Of a DNA stretch of 64,000 nucleotides, positions 28,724 through 37,154 are shown one piece after another. The notes under the pieces are model-generated. The model saw nothing but the letters and a program-made list of their open reading frames with translations. It searched no databases and was not told the DNA's origin. The first letter of the stretch is position 1. Each line of letters opens with the position of its first letter. The position numbers and the translations under genes were made by a program. Source of the DNA: JAFDVL01 sp043783625 (GTDB lineage: Bacteria > Acidobacteriota > Blastocatellia > RBC074); contig JAYVZE010000207.1 of assembly GCA_043783625.1 (NCBI GenBank), positions 26,004 through 90,003 on the forward strand, written 5' to 3'.

Positions 28724-29390
28724 CCGCAAAGTAGTTTTGGTCGTGCTGGCGTTGATTGCGGTAGGCGTTGCTTTCATGTTTTTGCCGGTTAAGGCCTGGG
28801 GGCTTGAGCTGCAAAACTGGATCAAAGAATTTGGAATTGTGGCTCCCGTAGTCTTCGTGCTGGTTTACATCGTCGCCACAATTTTTATGATTCCGGGCAG
28901 TGCCTTAACTTTAATCGCGGGAGCAATTTTTGGCTTGTGGTTTGGCATCGCTTACGTTGTTATCGGATCAAATCTGGGAGCGTTAGTCGCGTATTTATTG
29001 GCGAAAACCAGGCTCCGCGAAAAATTTATGAAGATGACAGAAGGGAATTCAAAGTTTGCCGCGCTTGATAAAGCGATTGGTGAGAATGGTTTTAAGATGG
29101 TGCTGTTGACGCGGTTGAGTCCGGCGTTTCCGTTCACGTTATTGAATTATTTTCTGGGCTTAACTTCGGTAAAAACCGGCGCGTATATGGCGGCAAATTT
29201 GTTAGGAATGTTACCTGCTACCTTTTTATTTGTATACATTGGTTCGCTGGCAAATACGGCAGTGAGCGCAGCGAATACGTGGCAATTGGCGATGCGAATT
29301 ATTGGGTTATTGGCGACAATAGGCGTTGTGATTTATGTGACGTGGCTGGCAAAAAAAGTGATGAGGGGGGAAGTGATGAGTGATGAGTGA
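28716..29390 (+). CDS. TVP38/TMEM64 (DedA-like VTT) membrane protein
   Basis: 224 residues from the ATG at 28716, which overlaps the preceding gene. Five to six transmembrane helices are visible. The VTT domain shows GSALTLIAGAIFGLWFG, SNLGALVAYLLAK, and LLTRLSPAFPFTLLNYFLGL with the conserved FxxR/PxxP-type re-entrant blocks. Members of this family move or scramble lipids across membranes; the bacterial substrate here is unknown. The C-terminal residues MSDE are encoded by a tandem GTGATGA word of the repeat at 29370-29442. Confidence 0.88.
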   Translation: MNNRKVVLVVLALIAVGVAFMFLPVKAWGLELQNWIKEFGIVAPVVFVLVYIVATIFMIPGSALTLIAGAIFGLWFGIAYVVIGSNLGALVAYLLAKTRLREKFMKMTEGNSKFAALDKAIGENGFKMVLLTRLSPAFPFTLLNYFLGLTSVKTGAYMAANLLGMLPATFLFVYIGSLANTAVSAANTWQLAMRIIGLLATIGVVIYVTWLAKKVMRGEVMSDE

Positions 29391-29442
29391 TGAGTTAAAA
29401 AAACACTCGATTCTCATCACTTTCTACTCATCACTTTTATCT
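29370..29442. repeat. Tandem word GTGATGA hairpin between convergent genes
   Basis: Around 29372-29394 the heptamer GTGATGA is repeated in tandem; around 29414-29438 the complement TCATCACTTT appears twice. The two halves can pair to a hairpin between the convergent TVP38 and msrB genes, covering the TVP38 stop, and ends in T-rich sequence on both strands. It probably terminates both. Confidence 0.75.
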
Positions 29443-29443
29443 T

Positions 29444-29926
29444 TCAACTTTTCTTGACAAACTTCAACGATAAAGAATTGATGCAGTAGCGCAATCCGGT
29501 TGGCTTCGGCCCGTCATCAAAGACGTGTCCGAGATGGGCATCGCAGCGGGCGCATTCAACTTCAGTGCGAACCATGCCAAGCGTCCGGTCTACGATTTCA
29601 GTCACATCTTTTTTGCTGATGGGCAGGTAATAGCTGGGCCATCCCGTGCCGGAATCAAATTTTGTGTCAGAGCTGAACAACGGCAAATCGCAGCACGAGC
29701 AAGTGTAGACACCTTTTTCGTGATGATCCCAGAAAGCTCCGCTGAAGGCGCGTTCCGTACCCTTTTTACGGGTGACATAAAATTGATCTTTGGTTAATAG
29801 CTTCTTCCATTCTTCTTCCGTCTTAATCACTTTGTCGGCCCTCGTTGGTTTTTTAGTATCAGCTTTGGTGGCGACAAAAATCCCAGCCAGTGCTGCCAGT
29901 CCAGAAAGAATAAATCGTCTTCTCAT
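29444..29926 (-). CDS. msrB: Peptide methionine-R-sulfoxide reductase MsrB, exported
   Basis: 160 residues with an N-terminal export signal (RRRFILSGLAALAGIFVA). The catalytic domain has GTERAFSGAFWDHHEKGVY, CSCC (zinc CxxC), GTGWPSYYLP, VECARCDAHLGHVFDDG (second CxxC) and the catalytic Cys in RYCINSLSLKF. It repairs methionine-R-sulfoxide in proteins, here on the periplasmic side. Twin arginines suggest Tat export, but the hydrophobic core also fits Sec. Neighbours are DUF1223 and an ECF sigma pair. Confidence 0.95.
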   Translation of the reverse strand: MRRRFILSGLAALAGIFVATKADTKKPTRADKVIKTEEEWKKLLTKDQFYVTRKKGTERAFSGAFWDHHEKGVYTCSCCDLPLFSSDTKFDSGTGWPSYYLPISKKDVTEIVDRTLGMVRTEVECARCDAHLGHVFDDGPKPTGLRYCINSLSLKFVKKS

Positions 29927-29934
29927 AATTTTAT

Positions 29935-30714
29935 TCAGGTTAGTGGCGCAGCCATCACAGTCGCGCCGTAAATACGATGAGTTTTGGAATCCTGCAAAAA
30001 TGCTACGATTTGCAGATTTTCACGTTTCCAGCTTTTGTCAAAAGTTAGATTTGCTTCAGCTTTTGCTGGTGTGCCAATCACCTTCAGTGAGCGCACGACG
30101 GTGCGATGTTTCAGTACCCGTCCGGCATTTTCTCCACGCACAACATTCGAACTGAGATTATTTTCCGTCAAAGCCAGAACGACTTGCAAGCGGGCAGTAT
30201 CAACTCCGGTTGGAATCGCGGTTGTCGTCACTGCGATTTTTGAATTTTCTCCAGCCGTAAAGCTGAGTTTTGCTTTTGGTTCGTGCAGCGCACGGGTAAT
30301 CGCCGCAACTGCTTTGCTGGTATCACTGCCGTTTAATTCGGCTTGACCATTGACGACGATTTGCGGCGTGTAGGTGTTGGAGCCTAAGCTTTGTGAATAT
30401 GCCTGCTGCCGCTCGCTGAAAATTGCATTTGAGAAGGGATCAGACCAGCCTAGATAATTCCAGTAATCTACATGTTCGCCCAGCGTAATAATTTGGGCGT
30501 TGGCGACAGGTTGCGATTTTTCCAGTTCAGATAAAACCGCATCAGCGGGAGGGCAACTGGAACATCCTTCGGAAGTAAATAATTCGACGATGACGGGGAT
30601 TCGTTCTCCCGTTGATGCGGTTCGCGCTTCAGCGGGCAGATTGCTCCAGACCACAGCAATCGAAAGTAAAATTAATCCGGCGATAGTCAATAATAAAACG
30701 TTCCAGGGTTTCAT
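29935..30714 (-). CDS. DUF1223 thioredoxin-like exported protein
   Basis: 259 residues from the ATG at 30712-30714, with GGAG upstream inside the preceding small gene. A signal anchor (VLLLTIAGLILLSIAVVW) leads into PVIVELFTSEGCSSCPPADA, the DUF1223 signature with a CxxC, then VDYWNYLGWSDPFSNAIFSE and TYTPQIVVNG. DUF1223 has a thioredoxin-like fold of unknown substrate. It lies in the same direction as the sigma/anti-sigma pair, and next to msrB, so a role in envelope thiol or oxidant handling is plausible. Confidence 0.87.
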   Translation of the reverse strand: MKPWNVLLLTIAGLILLSIAVVWSNLPAEARTASTGERIPVIVELFTSEGCSSCPPADAVLSELEKSQPVANAQIITLGEHVDYWNYLGWSDPFSNAIFSERQQAYSQSLGSNTYTPQIVVNGQAELNGSDTSKAVAAITRALHEPKAKLSFTAGENSKIAVTTTAIPTGVDTARLQVVLALTENNLSSNVVRGENAGRVLKHRTVVRSLKVIGTPAKAEANLTFDKSWKRENLQIVAFLQDSKTHRIYGATVMAAPLT

Positions 30715-30716
30715 GC

Positions 30717-30902
30717 TTAGCACTCCGTGCAAGGTTTTTGTGACGTGGAAAACAGTAAATCAAAAGCTTCGCGGGCATTGTGCTTCGTGCTTTGATGCCG
30801 CGTATTGATCCAGTCTTTGACTACCAGAACGGTTGAAATCTTTTTGACGACAGGTTTAGCTTTCTGAATTTGATCGCGCTTCACTAATTTTATTTGGTTC
30901 AT
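30717..30902 (-). CDS. Small basic protein ending in Cys-x-x-Cys
   Basis: 61 residues with a good AAGGGG Shine-Dalgarno before the ATG. The protein is rich in lysine (VKRDQIQKAKPVVKKISTV) and ends KPCTEC. No family is recognised. It sits 18 bp after the anti-sigma gene and ends 2 bp before the DUF1223 start, so it is in the operon; position and ribosome site are the main support. Confidence 0.6.
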   Translation of the reverse strand: MNQIKLVKRDQIQKAKPVVKKISTVLVVKDWINTRHQSTKHNAREAFDLLFSTSQKPCTEC

Positions 30903-30920
30903 ACATTCCCCTTAAAAATC

Positions 30921-31793
30921 TTACTTATTGATTTGACGCAAATGCTGGCTGATTGGTTGCGCTAATTTTTCTGCCAGTTGTTTATTACTTGTTTCGTCAA
31001 GAGAAGATACGATCAAAAGTATGTGTTTGGATGTCTGAATCGCACTGATATTGTATTTATCTTTGATCCTTAATGCGGTTTGGATGCCATCCTTCAATCC
31101 ATCGTCATTCGGGACTACACCATTTTTCAGTGCCGCCGAATTCCGTTCGGTAATCAAAAGCGAAACCATGTCGCTGCCGCGTGTATACACCAGATGCGCG
31201 AAGAGCCTCCCCTCCTGTGCGCAGACGTGCGCGTGATGTAGCGTTAAGCCGAGAACTTGATGTTGCGAAAGTTCCGGCAAATTTTTGAACTCAGGATCAA
31301 TCTTGTCGGTGCCGGACATTTCGGTGACAGGGCTTTGATACTGCAACCATTTGGCTGAACAATAATCGTGATCGCCAGCAGATTGTTCTAAAAGTTGCTG
31401 ACTTAATTCTGCTGCCTGCACTTTTGTGGTCGGGGAAAAATAAAATGCTCCAAGCGCAACGGTCAGCAAAAGTGCGGACGCAAAAGCTAATTTCGGCATG
31501 GCAAAACTGCTCAATAAACGTGTCCAAAGGTTGGCTTTCACGGCAATTGACGGAGCGAGTTGCGGATTAGCTGCTGCGCGTAAGGTTGCCTGCAGCCGAT
31601 TTTTGAAATCAGGCGAAGCCGTCGTTGCTTTCACACTGTCGCGCAACATCGAACGCATCTTGCGCCGCGCCGCCATTTCATTCCGGCAATTCGGACACAT
31701 TTCTGAATGACGAATAATCTGGTGATTTGATTCCACCGCCAGTTCATCACTGAGGTATGAATCTAATAATTCTTTAAAATTCCGACATTCCAT
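30921..31793 (-). CDS. Anti-sigma factor with zinc-finger (zf-HC2) domain
   Basis: 290 residues. The N-terminal ECRNFKELLDSYLSDEL and HSEMCPNCRNEM give the HxxxCxxC pattern of anti-sigma zinc domains. A transmembrane helix (AFASALLLTVALGAFYF) around residue 110 is followed by a periplasmic domain with cysteines at DHDYCSAKW and HHAHVCAQEG. It should hold the adjacent sigma factor at the membrane and release it on an envelope signal, perhaps redox given the cysteines. It begins 6 nt after the sigma gene. Confidence 0.87.
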   Translation of the reverse strand: MECRNFKELLDSYLSDELAVESNHQIIRHSEMCPNCRNEMAARRKMRSMLRDSVKATTASPDFKNRLQATLRAAANPQLAPSIAVKANLWTRLLSSFAMPKLAFASALLLTVALGAFYFSPTTKVQAAELSQQLLEQSAGDHDYCSAKWLQYQSPVTEMSGTDKIDPEFKNLPELSQHQVLGLTLHHAHVCAQEGRLFAHLVYTRGSDMVSLLITERNSAALKNGVVPNDDGLKDGIQTALRIKDKYNISAIQTSKHILLIVSSLDETSNKQLAEKLAQPISQHLRQINK

Positions 31794-31799
31794 AACAAC

Positions 31800-32429
31800 T
31801 TACTCCGCCACTTGATAGCCAACATTTCGGGCATAATTCGCCAATTCCATCCGCAACAATTTTCGTCCGCGATGCAATCTTGACATCACCGTACCACGCG
31901 GGATTTGCAATAATTCGGCAATTTCATTGTAAGAAAATTCTTCAATATCGGCGAGAACTACCGGAATTTGAAAATCTTTCGGGACTCGATTCAGCGCGGC
32001 TTGTACTTCTTCTTCGGTCACAAACTGTGGCGTCGGAGGATCGTAGGCAATGGTTTCCGCAATCATTTCGTCAATCGGTTGCACTTCAGGTTTGCCGCGC
32101 CGCAATTGACTGTAATGTAAATTAAACATGATTTTGTACATCCAGGCGCGTAAATTTGTCCCGGCTTCAAAACGATGAAATGATCGCCACGCCTGTAAAT
32201 AGGCTTCCTGCACTAAATCTTCAGCACGTTCGTGATCGCGCACCAGACGCAGAGCCACGCGGAACAGTTGGTCCGTATAACCAAGTGCCAGCTCTTCAAA
32301 ATCTGTTAACTCCGCCAAAGTGGTACGTTCCTTTCGGTGCTGATAATCAGCTTTTGCGACTACACTGAATAAATACCAAAGTGAGGAGTGAATATTCCCG
32401 AAGCCGAAAAATTTCTGTCGGTTGGACAT
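31800..32429 (-). CDS. ECF RNA polymerase sigma factor
   Basis: Up to 209 residues. Region 2 (GYTDQLFRVALRLVRDHERAEDLVQEAYLQAW) and region 4 (EVQAALNRVPKDFQIPVVLADIEEFSYNEIAELLQIPRGTVMSRLHRGR) are typical of ECF sigma factors of the RpoE/SigE type. The first 37 residues are not region-2 like; the real start may be the TTG near 32318 (LAELTDFEELAL) preceded by AAAGGA. The zinc anti-sigma gene follows at once. The regulon likely includes its own operon. Confidence 0.92.
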   Translation of the reverse strand: MSNRQKFFGFGNIHSSLWYLFSVVAKADYQHRKERTTLAELTDFEELALGYTDQLFRVALRLVRDHERAEDLVQEAYLQAWRSFHRFEAGTNLRAWMYKIMFNLHYSQLRRGKPEVQPIDEMIAETIAYDPPTPQFVTEEEVQAALNRVPKDFQIPVVLADIEEFSYNEIAELLQIPRGTVMSRLHRGRKLLRMELANYARNVGYQVAE

Positions 32430-32478
32430 CCGCCAAGCAGAATGAGTAGACTACACAACCAATCTTATCACAGGTACG

Positions 32479-32532
32479 ATAGGCGTCCCGCCTGTCGCCA
32501 GCGTTAAGAAGGCAAACAGGCGAGACGCCTAT
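32479..32532. repeat. Hairpin with AGGCGTC / GACGCCT arms
   Basis: Arms 32479-32495 and 32516-32532 are 17-nt reverse complements with one mismatch around a 20-nt loop. The element is between the divergent sigma-factor and dehydratase genes, ending 9 bp before the dehydratase ATG, so it would lie in that mRNA leader. Confidence 0.75.
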
Positions 32533-32541
32533 TTTACATCT

Positions 32542-33516
32542 ATGAGTTTTTGGAATCATCGAAACGTTTTTGTCACCGGAGCTACCGGATTTGTCGGCGC
32601 ATATGTTACGCGCATGCTGATTGAACAGGGCGCGCGCGTTGTCTGTTTGCAGCGTGATGCCATCAAAGCTAACACGCTGGATATTTTTGATTTGCGTCGT
32701 CAATGCACAGTCATTCAAGGTTCGCTGGAAGATTATACGCTGCTCGAACGCATCTTGAACGAATACGAAATCGAAGCCGTTTTTCATCTGGCAGCACAAG
32801 CCATTGTCGGTGCGGCGAATCGTTCTCCGCTTTCGACCTTTGAGACGAATATTCGTGGTACATATTTTTTGATGGAAGCCTGCCGCGTGACGAAATCTGT
32901 TCAGCGCGTAGTCGTGGCGTCCAGCGATAAAGCTTATGGCACGCACGAAAATTTGCCGTACACGGAAGACAATGCGCTCAATGGTTTATTCCCTTACGAT
33001 GCCTCAAAAGTTTGTACGGATGTCATCTCGCGTTCCTACGCGCACGCTTATAATTTGCCTGTCGCTGTGACGCGCTTCGCCAATGTGTACGGCCCCGGCG
33101 ATATGAATTTATCGCGTGTGATTCCCGGTACGATTCTTTCGATTTTGAAAAATGAAGCTCCGATTATTCGCAGTGACGGAACTCCTGTCCGCGAATTCGT
33201 GTACGTGGATGATGTGGCACGCGGCTATTTATTATTAGCCGAAAAAATCAGTGAAGCCAAAGGTGAAGCCTTCAATTTTGGAACAGGTGAACAGGTGCAG
33301 ATGTTGGATTTAGTCCAGCGAATTATCAAGCTTTCCGGCAGCAATCTCGAACCGAAAGTCATGCTGCAAGCGAAAATTGCCGGAGAAATTGACGCGCAAT
33401 ATTTGTCGGCGGTGAAAGTGGAAGAACGTTTCGGCTGGAAAGCTGAAATCAGTTTGAATGAAGGTTTGCAGCGAGCGATTGACTGGTATCGGCAAAATTT
33501 CTCAATCCTGAAATAG
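32542..33516 (+). CDS. SDR nucleotide-sugar 4,6-dehydratase/epimerase (CDP-glucose or GDP-mannose type)
   Basis: 324 residues. The NAD-binding GATGFVGAYV, the catalytic YDASK (Y at about residue 153) with VVVASSDKAYGTH, and the substrate blocks RFANVYGPGDMNLSRVIPGTI and REFVYVDDVARGYLLL identify an extended SDR. The SSDKAYG and GDMNLSRVIPG motifs are closest to CDP-glucose 4,6-dehydratase (RfbG) in the families I recall, while length resembles general NAD-dependent epimerases. Likely provides a deoxysugar for surface glycans. It stands alone, with a hairpin at both ends. Confidence 0.82.
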   Translation: MSFWNHRNVFVTGATGFVGAYVTRMLIEQGARVVCLQRDAIKANTLDIFDLRRQCTVIQGSLEDYTLLERILNEYEIEAVFHLAAQAIVGAANRSPLSTFETNIRGTYFLMEACRVTKSVQRVVVASSDKAYGTHENLPYTEDNALNGLFPYDASKVCTDVISRSYAHAYNLPVAVTRFANVYGPGDMNLSRVIPGTILSILKNEAPIIRSDGTPVREFVYVDDVARGYLLLAEKISEAKGEAFNFGTGEQVQMLDLVQRIIKLSGSNLEPKVMLQAKIAGEIDAQYLSAVKVEERFGWKAEISLNEGLQRAIDWYRQNFSILK

Positions 33517-33602
33517 ACCACGGATTTTGCGGGTTAGGCGGATTTTCGCTGATCTGAAAAACCTGCGAAAACCCTCTAAATCCGCGTTATCCGTGGTCTA
33601 TT
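33512..33602. terminator. Inverted repeat between convergent dehydratase and katG
   Basis: AATAGACCACGGAT at 33512-33525 is the exact complement of 33589-33602; the interior pairs less perfectly (words GCGGATTT on both sides). It covers the dehydratase stop codon and sits 9 bp from the katG stop, so it would act as a shared terminator. The ACCACGGAT word is the kind of degenerate dispersed repeat seen elsewhere in this window. Confidence 0.7.
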
Positions 33603-33610
33603 CTTTTGGC

Positions 33611-35809
33611 TTAACGCGAGTCAAAGCGGTCAAGATTCATCACCTTCGCCCACGCCTTCACAAAGTCCTGCACGAACTTTTCTTTTCCGTCGTTTGCCGC
33701 ATAGAACTCCGACAGGGCGCGCAGTTCAGAATTCGAACCAAACGCCAAATCTACCGGAGTAGCTGTCCACTTGACCTTGCCCGTTGCACGGTCAAGTCCT
33801 TCGTAAATTCCTTCAGATGAAGCGGACTTGCTCCACTTGGTGGACATGTCGAGCAGGTTCACGAAAAAGTCATTACTCAAGGTTCCCGGTTTATCAGTGA
33901 ACACCCCGTGTTTAGCTTGTCCGGCGTTTGCATTAAGACCTCGCAATCCACCTACTAACACAGTCATTTCAGGAACCGTCAACGTCAGCAGATTCGCCCG
34001 ATCCACCAACATTTCGGCTGGTGACAAACGCTGACCGCTGTGGAAGTAGTTGCGGAAACCATCTGCGGTCGGTTCAAGCGGAGCAAAGGACATCACGTCG
34101 GTTTGCGCTTCCGAAGCGTCCACGCGCCCCGGCGTGAAGGGAACTGCCACAGTTTGACCAGCAGCTTTCGCGGCTTGCTCAATGGCGGCTCCGCCACCCA
34201 GTACGATCAGGTCGGCGAGCGACACTTTTTTCCCGAAGCCTTTCTGGATGCCTTCAAGACTGTTCAGCACCTTGGTTAGCTCAGTCGGATTGTTGACTTC
34301 CCAATCCTTCTGCGGGGCGAGGCGAAGGCGTGCGCCGTTCGCGCCACCGCGCATGTCTGTGCCACGGAAAGTGACCGCCGAAGCCCAGGCTGTCCTGACC
34401 AGTTCCGGGGCGGTCAGGCCTGATGCAAGAATCCTGGCTTTCAGCATCGCCACATCCTTGGCATCAATTTGCTTAGAGCTGACGCCGGGGAGCGGGTCCT
34501 GCCAAATCAAGTCTTCTTTTGGAACTTCCGCGCCGACATAGCGGGAACGCGGGCCGAGGTCGCGGTGGGTCAGCTTGAACCACGCTTTGGCAAACGCGAG
34601 CCTGAATTCTTCGGGATTATCCACAAAGCGTTTTGAAATTTTACTGTAGCTCGGGTCGAACTTCAGCGCGAGGTCTGTCGTGAACATGATCGGTGCATGT
34701 TTCTTTGACGGATCGTGCGCGTCGGGGACGGTGTTAGCCGCCTTGCCGTTGGCGGGAATCCACTGGGTTGCGCCAGCAGGACTCTTGGTCTTCACCCAGT
34801 CAAAGGCAAACAGGTTGGTGAGGTATTCAGATGTCCAGGCATTTGGCTTGGAAGTCCAGGCACCTTCCAGACCGCTGGTGACTGTGTCGCCCGCGTTTCC
34901 TTTGCCGCAATTGTTTTGCCAGCCCATTCCTTGCTGCTCAATACCGGCGGCAGCGGGTTCGGGACCTACGCACTTGCCCGGATTGTAAGCACCATGCGCT
35001 TTGCCGAAAGTGTGACCACCAGCGATGAGCGCAACTGTCTCCTCGTCGTTCATCGCCATGCGACCAAAAGTTTCGCGGATGTCCTTCGCCGCCGCCAGCG
35101 GATCAGGATTGCCGTTCGGGCCTTCAGGATTCACGTAGATCAATCCCATTTGCACAGCGGCCAGCGGATTCACTAGTTTGCGGTCTCCGCTGTAACGCTC
35201 ATCGGCAAGCCATTTTTTCTCTGGTCCCCAGAAGACCACGTCCGGCACCCATTCGTCCTTGCGCCCACCGGCAAAGCCGAAGGTTTTGAAGCCCATGGAT
35301 TCCAGCGAGACATTTCCGGTTAAGACCATCAGATCAGCCCAGGAAAGTTTTTGACCGTACTTCTGCTTAACCGGCCAGAGCAGGCGCCGCGCCTTGTCAA
35401 GGTTGGCGTTGTCCGGCCAACTATTGAGCGGCTCGAAGCGTTGTTGACCGCCACCAGCACCGCCGCGCCCGTCAGCCACACGGTATGTCCCGGCACTGTG
35501 CCAGGCCATGCGGATGAAGAAGGGGCCGTAGGTTCCGTAATCGGCAGGCCACCAGGGCTGTGATGTGGTCAGTGCCTTCTTAATGTCCTGCTTGACGGCA
35601 TTGAGATCGAGGCTGGCAAATGCTTTGGCGTAATCGAACTTTTCTCCCATCGGGTTTGACTGGGCTTCGTTCTGCCGAAGTGGTGTGAGGTCGAGTTGGT
35701 CAGGCCACCAGGACTGATTGTTTTGAGCTTGAACTTCATGCGTTGACACCAACAATAACGCAGTGACCGCAACAGCGGCGAGCAACGTCATCGGCTTCTT
35801 TTTGTTCAT
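33611..35809 (-). CDS. katG: Catalase-peroxidase KatG with signal peptide
   Basis: 732 residues with an N-terminal signal peptide (LLAAVAVTALLLVSTHEVQA), so the enzyme is expected in the periplasm, unlike most KatG. The N-terminal heme domain has R100, W103 and H104 in RMAWHSAGTYR, Y225 in GLIYVNPEG and M251 in GRMAMNDEE, forming the Trp-Tyr-Met adduct needed for catalase activity, and H266 in GGHTFGKAHG as proximal ligand. The C-terminal duplicated domain (SWADL-like blocks at KVSLADLIVLGGGAAIE) is complete. It breaks down hydrogen peroxide. Dps, a small gene and a PerR-like regulator follow upstream on the same strand, a peroxide-defence group. Confidence 0.96.
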   Translation of the reverse strand: MNKKKPMTLLAAVAVTALLLVSTHEVQAQNNQSWWPDQLDLTPLRQNEAQSNPMGEKFDYAKAFASLDLNAVKQDIKKALTTSQPWWPADYGTYGPFFIRMAWHSAGTYRVADGRGGAGGGQQRFEPLNSWPDNANLDKARRLLWPVKQKYGQKLSWADLMVLTGNVSLESMGFKTFGFAGGRKDEWVPDVVFWGPEKKWLADERYSGDRKLVNPLAAVQMGLIYVNPEGPNGNPDPLAAAKDIRETFGRMAMNDEETVALIAGGHTFGKAHGAYNPGKCVGPEPAAAGIEQQGMGWQNNCGKGNAGDTVTSGLEGAWTSKPNAWTSEYLTNLFAFDWVKTKSPAGATQWIPANGKAANTVPDAHDPSKKHAPIMFTTDLALKFDPSYSKISKRFVDNPEEFRLAFAKAWFKLTHRDLGPRSRYVGAEVPKEDLIWQDPLPGVSSKQIDAKDVAMLKARILASGLTAPELVRTAWASAVTFRGTDMRGGANGARLRLAPQKDWEVNNPTELTKVLNSLEGIQKGFGKKVSLADLIVLGGGAAIEQAAKAAGQTVAVPFTPGRVDASEAQTDVMSFAPLEPTADGFRNYFHSGQRLSPAEMLVDRANLLTLTVPEMTVLVGGLRGLNANAGQAKHGVFTDKPGTLSNDFFVNLLDMSTKWSKSASSEGIYEGLDRATGKVKWTATPVDLAFGSNSELRALSEFYAANDGKEKFVQDFVKAWAKVMNLDRFDSR

Positions 35810-35846
35810 TGACTTCTCCTTGTTGTTTATTGACTTTTCTTTGATC

Positions 35847-35863
35847 GAACGGAAAGTCCGTTC
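35847..35863. promoter_or_regulatory. 17-bp palindrome upstream of katG
   Basis: GAACGGAAAGTCCGTTC is a perfect 7-bp inverted repeat around a 3-base centre, 38 bp before the katG ATG. It is unlike the PerR-type boxes next door and resembles TetR-family operators in symmetry; alternatively it is a small hairpin in the leader. No TetR gene is in the window. Confidence 0.4.
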
Positions 35864-35922
35864 AGTTTTAAAAACGAAAAAGATTTCGGGTTTGCCAGCA
35901 AGGATGCTGGCGTACCGGTTAA

Positions 35923-36393
35923 TTATCCCAGCAAGCTCCGCAGCATCCAGGCATTTTTCTCATGAATCTGCATGCGCTGGGTCAATAAATCGGCCGTTGG
36001 TTCGTCACTCGCTTTGTCTACAATAGGAAATAACGAGCGAGCAGTTCGCGTGACCGCTTCCTGGCCTTCGACTAAACGACGAATCATTTCGTTGGCGTTC
36101 GGGACTCCATCGCCTTCTTCTTTGATCGAAGTCAATTTCGCAAATTCGTGATAGGAACCGGGAGCTGGAAACCCTAAGGCGCGAATCCGTTCGGCAATTA
36201 AATCCACGGCGAGCGCGAGTTCGGTGTACTGTGCTTCAAACATCAAATGCAACGTCTGAAACATCGGCCCCGTCACATTCCAATGATAGTTATGCGTTTT
36301 CAGATACAAGGTGTAACTGTCCGCTAAGAGATGCGATAACCCGTCAGCAATTTTTTTACGGTCGTTTTCTTTGATCCCAATATTGATTTTCAT
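35923..36393 (-). CDS. dps: Dps / starvation ferritin-like protein
   Basis: 156 residues, the usual Dps length. The ferroxidase signature KTHNYHWNVTGPMFQTLHLMFEAQYTE (H and E at the dimer interface) is intact, along with LALAVDLIAERIRALG. Dps forms a dodecamer that oxidises ferrous iron with hydrogen peroxide and protects DNA. It lies 110 bp upstream of katG and 18 bp after the 85-residue gene, which should be in its operon. PerR-type boxes precede that operon. Confidence 0.94.
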   Translation of the reverse strand: MKINIGIKENDRKKIADGLSHLLADSYTLYLKTHNYHWNVTGPMFQTLHLMFEAQYTELALAVDLIAERIRALGFPAPGSYHEFAKLTSIKEEGDGVPNANEMIRRLVEGQEAVTRTARSLFPIVDKASDEPTADLLTQRMQIHEKNAWMLRSLLG

Positions 36394-36411
36394 AGAAATA
36401 ATTCCTCGTGA

Positions 36412-36669
36412 TTAATACTCAAATTTTGGAGCTACCATTTGTGCATAAACCTGTGCCTGCTCCCAAGTTTTGACGACAGGGATTTGATGATGGGAGAAGT
36501 GTGATTGCAACTTTACCGCTTCGATTACGTCGTTGTAAACGGCATCAAGTTCCTGCGGTAGAATGCCGGAATCAGCATGTTTGCTGGCGTAACGCAGCAC
36601 AACTTTTTCAACCTGCTTGCGGCTGATTCGGGGAAGGGAATTCAGTTTATTTCTTGTTTCGTCACTCAT
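36412..36669 (-). CDS. Small protein of unknown function in the dps operon
   Basis: 85 residues. Charged helical protein (LPRISRKQVEKVVLRYASKH, GILPQELDAVYNDVIEAVKLQS, TWEQAQVYAQMVAPKFEY). No known family. It is first in a probable operon with dps and lies directly downstream of two overlapping Fur/PerR-like palindromes, so it is probably part of the peroxide or iron response. Confidence 0.7.
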   Translation of the reverse strand: MSDETRNKLNSLPRISRKQVEKVVLRYASKHADSGILPQELDAVYNDVIEAVKLQSHFSHHQIPVVKTWEQAQVYAQMVAPKFEY

Positions 36670-36693
36670 CGTAATTTTCCTTGAATTATATTA

Positions 36694-36717
36694 ATTCTAA
36701 TTTTAGATTTTGTCTAA
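36694..36717. promoter_or_regulatory. Fur/PerR-type boxes before the small gene-dps operon
   Basis: TTAGATTTTGTCTAA (36703-36717) is a 15-nt 7-1-7 near-palindrome close to the PerR/Fur consensus, and an overlapping ATTCTAATTTTAGAT (36694-36708) is another. They lie 25-48 bp upstream of the 36669 start. Binding by the PerR-like protein encoded next to them is inferred from sequence and position. Confidence 0.6.
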
Positions 36718-36745
36718 TCACTGGGCGAAAAAATAACAGTTGCCG

Positions 36746-37147
36746 CTATTTTTGTTTGACCTTGCCGCGCAGAATTACCTGATAATCGTTGATTTCAAAG
36801 TCAGTTAATTTTTCAAGATTTGAGACTTTCAATTGTTTCCACTCAATGTCTTTGATGGCGCCGGATTCATCGTCAATGAAATGATGATGTTTGGTCATGA
36901 CCGGATCGAAGACGACTTTGCCGGGCGAAATATGCAATTCACGAAGTAGGCCTTTTTCGACAAAGAGATGCAGCGTATTATAAATCGTCGCCCGTGAAAT
37001 CATCGGAAAGCTCTCACTCACCGTTGAGAAGACGTGATCCGCCGAAGGATGTTCATCAGTGACCAGCACGTATTCAGCCACCGCCACGCGTTGTGCTGAA
37101 GGTTGAATTCCAGCTGCTTCTAATTGTTGAATGACCGCTGTTTTCAT
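36746..37147 (-). CDS. Fur-family regulator, PerR-like
   Basis: 133 residues. The winged-helix part (PSAQRVAVAEYVLVTDEHPSADHVF, ISRATIYNTLHLFVEKGLL) and the metal-sensing KHHHFIDDESGAIKDIE are those of Fur/PerR. There is no C-terminal CxxC structural zinc pair, common in some PerR and acidobacterial Fur proteins. The neighbours (Dps, KatG) favour a peroxide sensor over iron uptake control. Its own promoter carries a 7-1-7 box at 37155-37169, implying autoregulation. Confidence 0.88.
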   Translation of the reverse strand: MKTAVIQQLEAAGIQPSAQRVAVAEYVLVTDEHPSADHVFSTVSESFPMISRATIYNTLHLFVEKGLLRELHISPGKVVFDPVMTKHHHFIDDESGAIKDIEWKQLKVSNLEKLTDFEINDYQVILRGKVKQK

Positions 37148-37154
37148 AACGCAT

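Noticed and set aside
32347..32946. 199-codon antisense ORF over the dehydratase start
   Set aside because: Low-complexity shadow of a clearly coding gene on the other strand.
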